37,178 nt of DNA, from NCBI GenBank assembly GCA_034110565.1, contig JAWUYY010000084.1, forward strand, positions 1 through 37,178. The letters run 5' to 3'. The translations under genes and the position numbers were made by a program. Shown in pieces: positions 8,951 to 17,450 of this stretch. Position 1 is the stretch's first letter, and every line of letters starts with the position of its first letter. The notes beneath the pieces were generated by a model. It had not been told where the DNA came from and made no database searches. It was given only the letters and a program-made list of their open reading frames with translations. The stretch comes from Bermanella sp034110565 (lineage in GTDB: Bacteria; Pseudomonadota; Gammaproteobacteria; Pseudomonadales; Oceanobacteraceae).

Positions 8951-11900
8951 ATGACTGAACCAGAACATAATTCACTGGGTGTTAGTGGCCGCCTTGCAAA
9001 AACGTTTCAGAATAATGCCATCACACCTTTACTGGCAATATTCGGTTTATTGTTAGGCTTTTTCGCCATAATGGTGACACCAAAAGAAGAAGAGCCTCAA
9101 ATCGATGTAACGTTTGCAAATGTCTTTATTGCCTTTCCTGGGGCATCTGCAAAAGAAGTTGAACGCCTCATTAGCACCCCAGCTGAACAAGTGCTGAGTG
9201 AAATAAATGGCGTAGACGATATATTCAGTGTTTCTCGCCCTGGTATGTCGGTTTTAACCGTGGCTTTTGAGGTCGGTTTAAAACGAGAAACCGCTATTTT
9301 AAATTTATATAATCAGGTTTACAGCAATCAAGATTGGCTTCCTAGCAACCTTGGTACATCACAACCGATTATTAAACCCCAAGGCATTGATGATGTGCCT
9401 ATTATGTCTTTAACCCTATTCAGTGAAGATAAAACGGTCACAACACAGCAACTCACTGAGCTGGCTCATGCATTAGAAGTTGAGCTTAAACGCATTGATG
9501 GCACCCGTGACATCTATACTCAAGGTGGCCAACAAGACACTGTAAACGTCAGGCTCGATCCTGTGCGCTTAAGTGCATATAACCTTACCATTGACGATGT
9601 AGCCAACACATTATTAGCTGGCAATACATCTGCTCCTGTTCATAACATTTATCAATCAGATGGTTACATACAAGTACAAGCGGGCAGCTTTTTAACCAGC
9701 ACTCAAGATATTCAGCAATTGGTGGTTGGCTTAGCAAGCAACAACAGTCCAATATATTTATCTGATGTGGCTGACGTCATCCATGAAGCCGATATACCTG
9801 AATCACAAGTGGTGCATTTTGAAAATGGTTTATCTGAAAACCAGCCTGCCGTCACAATCGTCATTGCTAAACAACCTGGTAAAAATGCATTTGATATCAC
9901 TAGTGACATCGAAACCCGGTTAACTCAATTAAGTAATATTGTGATTCCTGACAATATTAAAGTGAGTGTCACCCGTAATTATGGTGATACTGCAAAAGAT
10001 AAAAGCGACAAACTGATCGCCAAATTATTATTTGCCACACTCGCAGTTGTGATCTTAGTGCTGATCACCATGAGCTGGCGTGAAGCTATCATTGTTGGTG
10101 GTGCCATATTCATTACTCTCGCAATTACGTTATTTGCAAGCTGGGCTTGGGGGTTTACGTTAAATCGTATTTCTCTGTTCGCGTTAATTTTCAGTATTGG
10201 TATTCTCGTGGATGACGCTATCGTAGTAGTTGAAAATATTCACAGACACATGCACATGGGCGGCAAAAAACTATTAGAGGTAATCCCCGTCGCAGTTGAT
10301 GAAGTGGGCGGTCCAACTATTCTTGCTACATTTACGGTTATCGCCGCACTAATGCCTATGGCTTTTGTGACCGGTTTAATGGGCCCTTATATGAGTCCTA
10401 TTCCTATTAACGCCAGTACCGGCATGCTGATCTCACTGGCCATCGCCTTTATCGTTACCCCTTGGCTATCTTATAAGTTATTAAAAAATAATGAAGACTC
10501 TCATGAAGAACACACAGATGAAGACGATAAAAATTTAGGTCGTATTTATACATTATTCAATCGTGTTGTACGCCCTTTAATTCAAGGTGAGAAAGCCGCT
10601 AAAAACCGCTTAAAAATGCTAGGGTTTGTTGTCGGGTTAATTCTGCTTTCTGTTTCACTGCCAGTCATGAAACTGGTGGTATTGAAAATGTTACCCTTTG
10701 ATAACAAATCAGAATTTCAAGTGATTGTGGATATGCCAGAAGGCACACCAATGGAGGATACTCTTGTTGTTCTGGAAGCACTCGGTGAAGAATTAAAAAC
10801 CAGTGACTACGTAAAAGACTTTCAGCTTTATGCAAGCATCAACGCGCCCATCAACTTTAATGGGTTAATACGCCAATACTATTTGCGCAACGAGCCAAAC
10901 ATGGGCGATATTCAGGTGAATTTACTGGATAAATCACAGCGTGATTTACAAAGTCACGACATTGCGTTGCAACTTCGTCCTAAGTTACAAGCCATTGGCA
11001 AGCAATATAATGCAAATGTAAAATTGGCTGAAGTACCGCCCGGCCCACCTGTCATGTCACCAATTGTGGCTGAAGTTTACGGTGCCAATTATGAAGAACA
11101 AATAAAAACCGCTAAGTCTTTACGCGAATTATTTGAAAAAACAGATGATATTATTGATGTGGACGACAGTATCGAAGCACCACAAGAAAAAGTACTCATT
11201 AATATTGATCGACAAAAAGCAGCTCGCTTAACTATTCCGTATAACAGCATTGTTCAAGCACTGGATATCGCAATGGGCGGAAAAGATGTGAGCTACATGC
11301 ATAACCAAAACAACAAGTTTGCTGTCCCTATTCGCTTGGAATACCGTGATAGTGATAAAGCTAACTGGGAAACCTTGCTTAATACCAAAGTAAGGGGTCT
11401 AAACGGCCAGTTAATTTCTATTTCTGAAGTCGTGTCCTTAGATCAACAAACCATTGACCATACTATTTACCATAAAAATTTATTACCGGTAGTATTTGTG
11501 AATGCAGATATGGCAGGTGCTTTAGATAGCCCATTGTATGGTTTGTTTGATATGTCAGGTGAGTTAGATGATGCAAACGCCAACGGTGACTTTAGCCTTG
11601 ATCAGTATTTTATTAATCAACCACAAGTAACCAACAAACCTTCCGTTAAATGGGATGGCGAATGGCAGATCACTTATGAAACCTTCCGGGATATGGGCAT
11701 CGCCTATGGCGTGGGTATGATCTTGATTTACTTACTGGTCGTGGCGCAGTTTAAAAGTTACTTAGTGCCCCTGATTATCATGTCACCTATTCCGCTCACC
11801 ATTATTGGCGTTATGCCTGGGCATGCTTTATTGGGCGCACAATTTACCGCCACCAGTATGATTGGCATGATCGCCCTTGCAGGTATCATAGTGCGAAACT

Positions 11901-12163
11901 CAATATTGTTAGTGGACTTTATCAATCAAGAATTGGCCAAAGGCGTAGACTTAGTAGAAGCGGCAATTAACAGCGCTGCAGTGCGTACCAAACCCATTAT
12001 GTTAACCGGTGTGGCCGCCATGACAGGTGCGTTCTTTATTCTAGACGACCCTATCTTTAACGGCCTCGCCATTAGCTTAATTTTTGGTATCTTGATCAGC
12101 ACCTTGTTTACTCTTATTTTGATTCCCATGCTGTATTACGTTTATAAGCGTAAGCATGTTTAG
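8951..12163 (+). CDS. RND-family multidrug efflux permease (AcrB-like)
   Basis: The proton-driven inner-membrane pump of the tripartite system. Its 1070 residues fit the family. TM1 is around residues 25-45, and the TM4 motif GILVDDAIVVVENIHRH carries the proton-relay aspartates D421-D422 (AcrB D407/D408). Two large periplasmic loops are present, and a second cluster of spans ends near the C terminus. In the TM10 segment IIVRNSILLVDFIN an arginine occupies the place of AcrB Lys940, which I recall as usual for one environmental subgroup of these pumps and not as a defect. A charged cytoplasmic linker (NEDSHEEHTDEDDK) lies near residue 520. Its own ribosome site AGGAG overlaps the end of the adaptor gene. 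A strong terminator follows at 12200-12230. Confidence 0.94.
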   Translation: MTEPEHNSLGVSGRLAKTFQNNAITPLLAIFGLLLGFFAIMVTPKEEEPQIDVTFANVFIAFPGASAKEVERLISTPAEQVLSEINGVDDIFSVSRPGMSVLTVAFEVGLKRETAILNLYNQVYSNQDWLPSNLGTSQPIIKPQGIDDVPIMSLTLFSEDKTVTTQQLTELAHALEVELKRIDGTRDIYTQGGQQDTVNVRLDPVRLSAYNLTIDDVANTLLAGNTSAPVHNIYQSDGYIQVQAGSFLTSTQDIQQLVVGLASNNSPIYLSDVADVIHEADIPESQVVHFENGLSENQPAVTIVIAKQPGKNAFDITSDIETRLTQLSNIVIPDNIKVSVTRNYGDTAKDKSDKLIAKLLFATLAVVILVLITMSWREAIIVGGAIFITLAITLFASWAWGFTLNRISLFALIFSIGILVDDAIVVVENIHRHMHMGGKKLLEVIPVAVDEVGGPTILATFTVIAALMPMAFVTGLMGPYMSPIPINASTGMLISLAIAFIVTPWLSYKLLKNNEDSHEEHTDEDDKNLGRIYTLFNRVVRPLIQGEKAAKNRLKMLGFVVGLILLSVSLPVMKLVVLKMLPFDNKSEFQVIVDMPEGTPMEDTLVVLEALGEELKTSDYVKDFQLYASINAPINFNGLIRQYYLRNEPNMGDIQVNLLDKSQRDLQSHDIALQLRPKLQAIGKQYNANVKLAEVPPGPPVMSPIVAEVYGANYEEQIKTAKSLRELFEKTDDIIDVDDSIEAPQEKVLINIDRQKAARLTIPYNSIVQALDIAMGGKDVSYMHNQNNKFAVPIRLEYRDSDKANWETLLNTKVRGLNGQLISISEVVSLDQQTIDHTIYHKNLLPVVFVNADMAGALDSPLYGLFDMSGELDDANANGDFSLDQYFINQPQVTNKPSVKWDGEWQITYETFRDMGIAYGVGMILIYLLVVAQFKSYLVPLIIMSPIPLTIIGVMPGHALLGAQFTATSMIGMIALAGIIVRNSILLVDFINQELAKGVDLVEAAINSAAVRTKPIMLTGVAAMTGAFFILDDPIFNGLAISLIFGILISTLFTLILIPMLYYVYKRKHV

Positions 12164-12199
12164 GGATTGATTTTAAATACCATTGATCAATAGATATGA

Positions 12200-12230
12200 A
12201 AAACGCAGCCGGTGGCTGCGTTTTTTTTTT
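12200..12230 (+). terminator. Rho-independent terminator of the RND operon
   Basis: CGCAGCC (12204-12210), a GGT loop, GGCTGCG (12214-12220) and a run of ten T. The flanking A-run extends the stem. The same arm pair recurs in the terminator at 36904-36935. Confidence 0.9.
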
Positions 12231-12274
12231 GCTTGTTTTTAGTGTCTAGTTAAAGCGCGTTTTTCTGCGATTTG

Positions 12275-12424
12275 TTATGTACGGCCCTTGAATATGGCTT
12301 CTACATCTCCATTCTCTAAATTTTTACCTTCAATAGGCTTGATATAATGCCTTGCAATTTGAAAGACCGTTACTGCATTCTCCAGACCATTAGTAAACTT
12401 TACTTCACTGGCGATGAAAACCGA
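12275..12424 (-). pseudogene. Possible remnant of a coding sequence (no start codon)
   Basis: The minus strand is open for 49 codons before a TAA at 12275-12277. The reading has a natural-looking composition, e.g. FTNGLENAVTVF and NLENGDVEAIFKGRT. An in-frame TAA at 12425-12427 lies directly before it, and no ATG, GTG or TTG opens it. It could be the tail of a decayed gene. A 49-codon open stretch also has roughly a one in ten chance of arising at random, so confidence is low. I do not recognise the family. Confidence 0.25.
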
Positions 12425-12537
12425 TTACTCTATTCAGCTTCCGCCTGCCTAAGCGAGGCAAGTATCATGGCTTTTTGTCTTTCCTTTCAATCACCCGTAT
12501 CCTTAGGCCAATTTTGAATTTGGTAAGGGTATTGTTT

Positions 12538-13749
12538 GTGTCGCGATATGGGTTTGTTTTTATTTTCAGTTGGTTTTGCTCAGCTATTACATTTGCTGAA
12601 GCTGGTAATGCAGGCATACAAGCAAGTGACGATGGCCATCTACCTGTATTGACCTCGGTAGTCGATGTGGAGCCTTCATCTAATCACTATTTTTACTTTC
12701 AACAGGACTATGGCAGTGAGTCCCAATTTGGCCCTTGGAACGTTTGGCTAAATGTGGGTTTAGTAGTCCCTGGTCGACTGGGCACTCAGCCTCAGCTGAA
12801 TGACATCCATTATTCACAAGGCTGGAAACAAGTCAGAAGTAGCCTGACACATCAAGATGATGTATTACGTGAATCCGGTGGTACAAATGAATCACTCAAA
12901 AAAGAGTTCATACCGTTTGCTCATCCATCTGGTGCCTGGCTACCTAATTACTTTTTACACTTATTAGGCGAAGGCATGCTCTCGCGTAAGTTAGAAGAGT
13001 ATTACTTAACCCAAGCTGACATAAGCCCAATGCAAGCCAAAGTAAAAGCCATTTTGACTCTACTGGCAGCGCAAGCCACCAATGAGATAGTTGAATACGA
13101 ACTGCCTTGGGAACAGCGTCTAGACCCACTAGCGGATTTCTATTTTAATCTCGCTGGTATCATCGCCTTTTCATTCGATGAGGTGGCACAACTGCTCAGT
13201 AATGAATACCTAGATTACTACTACTGGCCGGGGCAACCTATTTTGGATGTTCAAGACGGCGCTTTATTTAACCAAGGTGAGCAATATTATTTCAGAAGTA
13301 AACTCGGCATAGACAGCACAATGAGCTTAGCCATCATCAGCGGTATGCCTGCTACTGGAATAGGCTTCTCTTATCCCATGAATGAAACAGATCAGCTAAG
13401 TATCATGCTCGCGACCGATGTCGCCGTGGGCAAACCCAACGAAGAGATAGAAAAACTGGAGCGCAGCACCGATTTTACCGCCAGCGAAATTGCTGAGCTA
13501 TATAACCGTTCAGTGAATCTTTACTGGGATCGAAAAGGTTCACTTATGGGCGCGCTGGCTCTCAGTTACGACCCTTTTTATCAGGTCAGCTTAAATGTGT
13601 ACCCGCAGAAGTATCAAAGTCTGAGTATTGGCGGATTCTCTCTAGCCCATGTGGGGATAGGCGGCTATTTAATCGCGTCTCAAGGTGGTGCGAATAGCAT
13701 TGGGCTCACCTTTAGCTTCACCCCACTGATGCTGGGTTTACGCCGTTAA
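12538..13749 (+). CDS. Unrecognised exported protein, possibly outer-membrane associated
   Basis: I do not recognise this protein. From the GTG at 12538 (TAAGGG about 9 nt upstream) it has 403 residues and opens with a signal peptide, VFIFSWFCSAITFAEA; the frame is open from a TTG at 12475, but that gives a longer, less signal-like start. The middle has helical segments GAWLPNYFLHLLGEGMLSRKL and, later, an acidic/aromatic stretch TNEIVEYELPWEQRLDPLAD followed by FYFNLAGIIAFSF. This is faintly like the E-x-x-D ... D-x-x-x-N-x-x-G pattern of small YfiM/DUF2279 membrane proteins, but too weak for a call. The C-terminal 150 residues alternate polar and aromatic residues and end in LTFSFTPLMLGLRR, as expected of beta strands of an outer-membrane or periplasmic protein. 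It stands alone between two terminator-separated units. Confidence 0.65.
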   Translation: MSRYGFVFIFSWFCSAITFAEAGNAGIQASDDGHLPVLTSVVDVEPSSNHYFYFQQDYGSESQFGPWNVWLNVGLVVPGRLGTQPQLNDIHYSQGWKQVRSSLTHQDDVLRESGGTNESLKKEFIPFAHPSGAWLPNYFLHLLGEGMLSRKLEEYYLTQADISPMQAKVKAILTLLAAQATNEIVEYELPWEQRLDPLADFYFNLAGIIAFSFDEVAQLLSNEYLDYYYWPGQPILDVQDGALFNQGEQYYFRSKLGIDSTMSLAIISGMPATGIGFSYPMNETDQLSIMLATDVAVGKPNEEIEKLERSTDFTASEIAELYNRSVNLYWDRKGSLMGALALSYDPFYQVSLNVYPQKYQSLSIGGFSLAHVGIGGYLIASQGGANSIGLTFSFTPLMLGLRR

Positions 13750-13889
13750 ACAGACGAATATGAATAGATAAAGACATTTGTATAAGTACACGCGTCTCTA
13801 CTCATAACTTCAAAATATATAGAATACCTAAAATTCCCTTACCTTCTTTTAAGCCTTGTCTATACTTAGAGATGAGATGGAGGGGAATT

Positions 13890-14243
13890 ATGTGGTTATC
13901 GGTGGAAAAATGGATCGCCCGCTACCATGCCTATAAGGCAAGGTCACACTATAAGCGTCAGCGTTATGCCTTATGTTTGCATTACTTACACACGCTGAGT
14001 AATTGGGATAGTCGATTTTTAAATAACCCAATGTACGCAGGTTATATGGCCATATGCCATTATCAACTTAAACACTGGGATAATATTACCGGTGAAGTCG
14101 AAAGTGCTCTGTTTTTATTACGCCGATACATAGATGATGATAAAGAAGCGCTAATTCTATGGCAGGACCTAAAAAGCCACCTTGCAGATTTACGTTATGT
14201 TCAGCCAAATAACTTAGAATTGAAAAAAGCAGGTGGAATTTAA
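13890..14243 (+). CDS. Small hypothetical protein, helical, TPR-like
   Basis: A 117-residue basic protein of unknown function. The start is the ATG at 13890, which has a full GGAGG six bases upstream; an in-frame ATG at 13872 lies upstream of that ribosome site and is less likely. The sequence is almost entirely helical, with repeated aromatic/alanine spacing (YALCLHYLHTLSNWDSRF, MYAGYMAICHYQLKHWDNI) that resembles one or two tetratricopeptide-type helix pairs. There is no signal peptide or membrane span. It follows the exported-protein gene at 140 nt and ends at a bidirectional terminator shared with the convergent redox operon. The good ribosome site supports it as a real gene. Confidence 0.65.
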   Translation: MWLSVEKWIARYHAYKARSHYKRQRYALCLHYLHTLSNWDSRFLNNPMYAGYMAICHYQLKHWDNITGEVESALFLLRRYIDDDKEALILWQDLKSHLADLRYVQPNNLELKKAGGI

Positions 14244-14259
14244 TTACACCCAATTATCA

Positions 14260-14302
14260 AAAAACCTAAAGCACTCTTAACTCAATGTGCTTTAGATTTT
14301 TT
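14260..14302. terminator. Bidirectional terminator
   Basis: CTAAAGCAC (14266-14274) pairs with GTGCTTTAG (14287-14295) around a 12-nt loop, with a T-run on the right and an A-run on the left. It serves the small plus-strand gene and the minus-strand three-gene operon that converge here. Confidence 0.8.
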
Positions 14303-14310
14303 GCTCTTCA

Positions 14311-15612
14311 TTAGCTATTCATGACAGGCCAACGGTCACTTAACCGACCATTTTCAAATACTAAAATATCACCAAACTGTAAAAGTACGGCTTCAGATTG
14401 TGTTGGTCTTAAGAAAATATAATCATCTTGCTGTAGTTGTACACTGGTCGAACCGTTATACATTTCTTGATTACTTGAGCGACCATACACAGGATTTAAA
14501 GTTAAGCCTTTAGGTGAAATAGGATTCGCCTTCCAGTACCCGCCATACGCGAAAAACGTTTTTTTCCAGTTTTGATTCCACATCGCCATAATCTTTCCTA
14601 AACTAGATACCCCAGGTATTTCAGTCTGCTCTAGTACTTTTAAGACAGGGCTTGCAATAAATGCAGCCGCTTGATGATCGGCTAACGTAGGTAAATCGAA
14701 ATCAGATGGTTTCACTAAACAAGAGCCTGAACTTAATTCGTTCATGGGCCAATCAGCCGCATCACCTTGGTTATAATATTGATAAGTAGGACTACCAGCT
14801 CCATTCAATGTCAGGCTTTGGATACTGCGACCAAGATGCTGTTCCGTTAGCTCTACATAATGTTGATATACCGCCATGGCCTTATCACGCTGAGCAATCG
14901 GGTCGCCTGGTACTTTTCCTATATGCGGCTCGTATCCCATAAAACCGGAGAATGTTAATAACGAATTTCTCTCTATCGTATCTAACATGGCAATTAATTC
15001 ATTGTCATTGCTCACGCCACCACGGTGCAAACCTACATCCAGCTCAATATTAATATTTAACGGTTGCTTTATGCTATTTGCAAATTGTGCGTACTGCTCT
15101 AATCGCAGCGTAGAGTCTAGCAGCCATTGCAGTTGAGTTTGAGGATTAAATTTAGACGGTGACTGCTCCAACGTTTGGTAAAAGGTTTTAACTGCTGCAA
15201 TGGGCATAGGCTTCCCCATTAACACATCCGCTTGCTCAATTTCGTCTACCACTGCATTTAAGAATGGCTGATGAAACACCATTAATTTTTGGGTATCGGC
15301 TTGAAGCATGCTCCATTTCAACATGTCAACTGAAGGCAAAGATTTAGCAACAATGCGGTAATCAAAGCGATCTTTTAAATGTCCTACTAATGTTTGAATG
15401 TTATTGCTCATGATGGTTTTATCCACCACTAAAGATGGTGTTGCAATACCGTTAGTATGCAAAGCTTGGCTTATTTTTTGAAAGTATTCATCATGGGTTG
15501 CCTCACCCTTGTCGCTAGGTCTGGCCCAAACAAGTCCGCCTAATGCCGCCACTGCGACACTGCCTTTAATAAGGTTTCGTCTTGATATGCCTGTCTTTGA
15601 ATGCTGACTCAT
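14311..15612 (-). CDS. Tat-exported D-threonine-aldolase/alanine-racemase-fold PLP protein
   Basis: A fold-type III PLP protein related to D-threonine aldolase and D-serine dehydratase (DSD1). A twin-arginine signal (SRRNLIKGSVAVAALGGLVWA, residues 9-30) should carry it folded, with cofactor, to the periplasm. The alanine-racemase-type barrel spans about 55-300, with the likely PLP lysine K90 in RIVAKSLPS and the family segment ELDVGLHRGGV. In the C-terminal domain the metal-binding His-x-Cys/Asp motif of characterised relatives is absent; the aligned place reads FLRPTQSEAVLLQFGD. The chemistry may therefore differ from D-threonine aldolase. The ATG has AAGGTGA a few bases upstream. It is the last gene of a three-gene operon, 19 nt after the flavoprotein. 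Substrate unknown. Confidence 0.8.
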   Translation of the reverse strand: MSQHSKTGISRRNLIKGSVAVAALGGLVWARPSDKGEATHDEYFQKISQALHTNGIATPSLVVDKTIMSNNIQTLVGHLKDRFDYRIVAKSLPSVDMLKWSMLQADTQKLMVFHQPFLNAVVDEIEQADVLMGKPMPIAAVKTFYQTLEQSPSKFNPQTQLQWLLDSTLRLEQYAQFANSIKQPLNINIELDVGLHRGGVSNDNELIAMLDTIERNSLLTFSGFMGYEPHIGKVPGDPIAQRDKAMAVYQHYVELTEQHLGRSIQSLTLNGAGSPTYQYYNQGDAADWPMNELSSGSCLVKPSDFDLPTLADHQAAAFIASPVLKVLEQTEIPGVSSLGKIMAMWNQNWKKTFFAYGGYWKANPISPKGLTLNPVYGRSSNQEMYNGSTSVQLQQDDYIFLRPTQSEAVLLQFGDILVFENGRLSDRWPVMNS

Positions 15613-15631
15613 GCGTCACCTTTTATTATAT

Positions 15632-16993
15632 TTAGTCGTTAAACAATGAAGATAAATATGGATTTAAAAATTTTCCTTTAGGATCAAGTTGCTGACAAAT
15701 TGCTTTGAAATCCTGCCAATGAGAATAATGATCTGCAAACTGATTAGTATTCATTGTATTTAATTTTCCCCAATGTGGGCGCCCATTATACTTTTGTAAT
15801 ATTGGTTCGATTGCCGCAAACATGGTTTTGTAATCTTCTTGATGATAACGATGAACAGCAATCGATGCGGTTTCACGGCTATTGAATGGGCTTAACCAAA
15901 TATCATCTTGTTTTATATATCGCACCTCAAATGGAAAAAAGACATCAGGGAATTGTGTTTCGACTATGTGCCGCACTTCTTTAAAGGCTTTTATTATATT
16001 TTCGCGCGGTAAGTGATATTCCATTTCATTAAAGCGAACGTTGCGCTCGCTGGCATAATTCTGCCAGCTATTGGCTACATTCACTTCTTTAGGTAAGGTT
16101 TTCATGTAGGTACCTAACACCAATTCACGTAGCTTAGGGCTCCAACTTAATAAATCACGAGCCGTTTTTAAGTCTTCTGCACCATCATTTTGATCTAGTT
16201 TATCCGTTGCGGTGACGGGCTCATCGGTAATGTTTTGTACATCAATAAACCCCATACCCGTAAAGGGAATAAAATAGAATTCAAAGTTACGATTATTATC
16301 AGCAAGGGTTTCGGCATTTTCTAGAATCTCTTCAATAGGTAACCAAGTGGTTTCACGCTTTAGCTTATATTTAGCTTGGTTTTGTAGTGTGACTTGAGAG
16401 ACCACACCTAGTGCACCTAGATTGACTCTTGCTGCATTAAACACATCGCGGTTTTGATTGCGACTGCACTCCAGCGTGTCGCCATTTGCCAGTACCAATT
16501 GCAGCGCTTCAACATAGTTCGACATACAGGTTAACTGCGCACCCGTACCATGAGTGGCTGTTGCGATGGCCCCTGCTAAGCTTTGCTCGTCAATATCCGG
16601 CATATTTAACAGAGCTTGCCCGCTTTGCGCTAACGGTTCCCCTATATCACCTAACCTCGTGCCTGCCCAAACTCGCGCTTGTTGTTTTTCATCATCAACA
16701 TTGATCACGCCAGTTAATCGACTTAATGAAATGATTGTGTCATCTGTGGGTACCAGGGGCATAAATGAATGACCAAACCCAACTGGGCGAACCACGCCTG
16801 TGCTTTCTTTTAACAAACTTTGTAGTTGAGCAAGATCAGCTGGCGCACTGCGAATATTGGGATAGCACACTTGCGAACCAGACCAGTTACGCCAAGGTAA
16901 TGCGGTTTGTTTTGCGGCTAATAAATGAGGCGGCATAGCGATAATCGCGGCAGCGCCCATAAGTTGCTGTAAAAATGTACGACGTGATTGCAT
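15632..16993 (-). CDS. Tat-exported FAD-dependent oxidoreductase, D-arabinono-1,4-lactone oxidase family
   Basis: A vanillyl-alcohol-oxidase-type flavoprotein of the aldonolactone/alditol oxidase group, which oxidises sugar acids or polyols. The signal SRRTFLQQLMGAAAIIAMP is a twin-arginine type. The FAD (PCMH) domain covers about 40-210, with VGFGHSF (the usual place of covalent flavin histidine) and SLAGAIATATHGTG. The C-terminal ALO domain follows, with the typical RPHWGK motif and the ending LDPKGKFLNPYL. At 453 aa it matches the family. It sits 16 nt after a lipoprotein cytochrome c and 19 nt before a Tat-exported PLP protein. I infer that it works as a dehydrogenase passing electrons to that cytochrome, and not as a true oxidase. 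Substrate unknown. Confidence 0.87.
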   Translation of the reverse strand: MQSRRTFLQQLMGAAAIIAMPPHLLAAKQTALPWRNWSGSQVCYPNIRSAPADLAQLQSLLKESTGVVRPVGFGHSFMPLVPTDDTIISLSRLTGVINVDDEKQQARVWAGTRLGDIGEPLAQSGQALLNMPDIDEQSLAGAIATATHGTGAQLTCMSNYVEALQLVLANGDTLECSRNQNRDVFNAARVNLGALGVVSQVTLQNQAKYKLKRETTWLPIEEILENAETLADNNRNFEFYFIPFTGMGFIDVQNITDEPVTATDKLDQNDGAEDLKTARDLLSWSPKLRELVLGTYMKTLPKEVNVANSWQNYASERNVRFNEMEYHLPRENIIKAFKEVRHIVETQFPDVFFPFEVRYIKQDDIWLSPFNSRETASIAVHRYHQEDYKTMFAAIEPILQKYNGRPHWGKLNTMNTNQFADHYSHWQDFKAICQQLDPKGKFLNPYLSSLFND

Positions 16994-17009
16994 AAGTATA
17001 TTTATTATT

Positions 17010-17363
17010 TTAATTAAGTTTTTGATTGGCCATAAAATCGATTAACGCAACAAATTGCTCTGCGTTGCAGTCCATACACAGCCCAAACGGCGGCATACCA
17101 CCGAATCCATTTACCACATTTTCAAGGAGGGTATCGTTACCTTTTGCTAAACGGCTTTGCCAAGCGGATACGTCCCCTGTGAGAGGCGCGCCAGTACTGC
17201 TTAATGTATGACAATTTCGGCAGCTACGTTGATAAATTTCGTTCAATACTGGGTCGAGAGGCTCTAATGTTTGCGCCGTTGCTAATATTTCCTCAGCGCT
17301 AGGTCCTTGGTCACAGCCAATAAGAACGCTTGAAAAAAATAGAAGGATAAAAATACGAGCCAT
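17010..17363 (-). CDS. Lipoprotein cytochrome c, c5-like
   Basis: A 117-residue electron carrier. The N terminus is a lipoprotein signal with lipobox LIGC (C17), so the mature protein is lipid-anchored; D18 after the cysteine would favour inner-membrane retention by the E. coli +2 rule. Haem attachment is C48-R-N-C51-H52, and the likely distal ligand is M90 in GGMPPFG. A second pair C96/C99 (CMDCN), just before the last helix, is typical of cytochrome c5-type proteins. AAAGGTG lies about six bases before the ATG. It is the first gene of the three-gene operon, so it is the probable electron acceptor of the following flavoprotein. The haem assignment is certain from the motif; the partner is inferred from position. 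Confidence 0.92.
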   Translation of the reverse strand: MARIFILLFFSSVLIGCDQGPSAEEILATAQTLEPLDPVLNEIYQRSCRNCHTLSSTGAPLTGDVSAWQSRLAKGNDTLLENVVNGFGGMPPFGLCMDCNAEQFVALIDFMANQKLN

Positions 17364-17450
17364 GTAACACCTTTCTTTACATTATTATTTTATTAAAGAG
17401 TGCAATGTCTTGAATACTAGGTCAATTGTCAATTTGGCCAAAACAGACAC

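Larger units (their letters stand above)
12164..12537. other. 374-nt intergenic region: terminator, possible decayed minus-strand ORF, leader of the next gene
   Basis: After the efflux terminator the region holds an open minus-strand stretch at 12275-12424 with protein-like composition but no start codon (listed separately). A short ATG frame at 12467 ends after 16 codons. No clear promoter was assigned to the following exported-protein gene. Confidence 0.5.

Noticed and set aside
11926..12129. Minus-strand open frame opposite the pump C terminus
   Set aside because: Antisense shadow of membrane-span codons of the pump, with no start signals.
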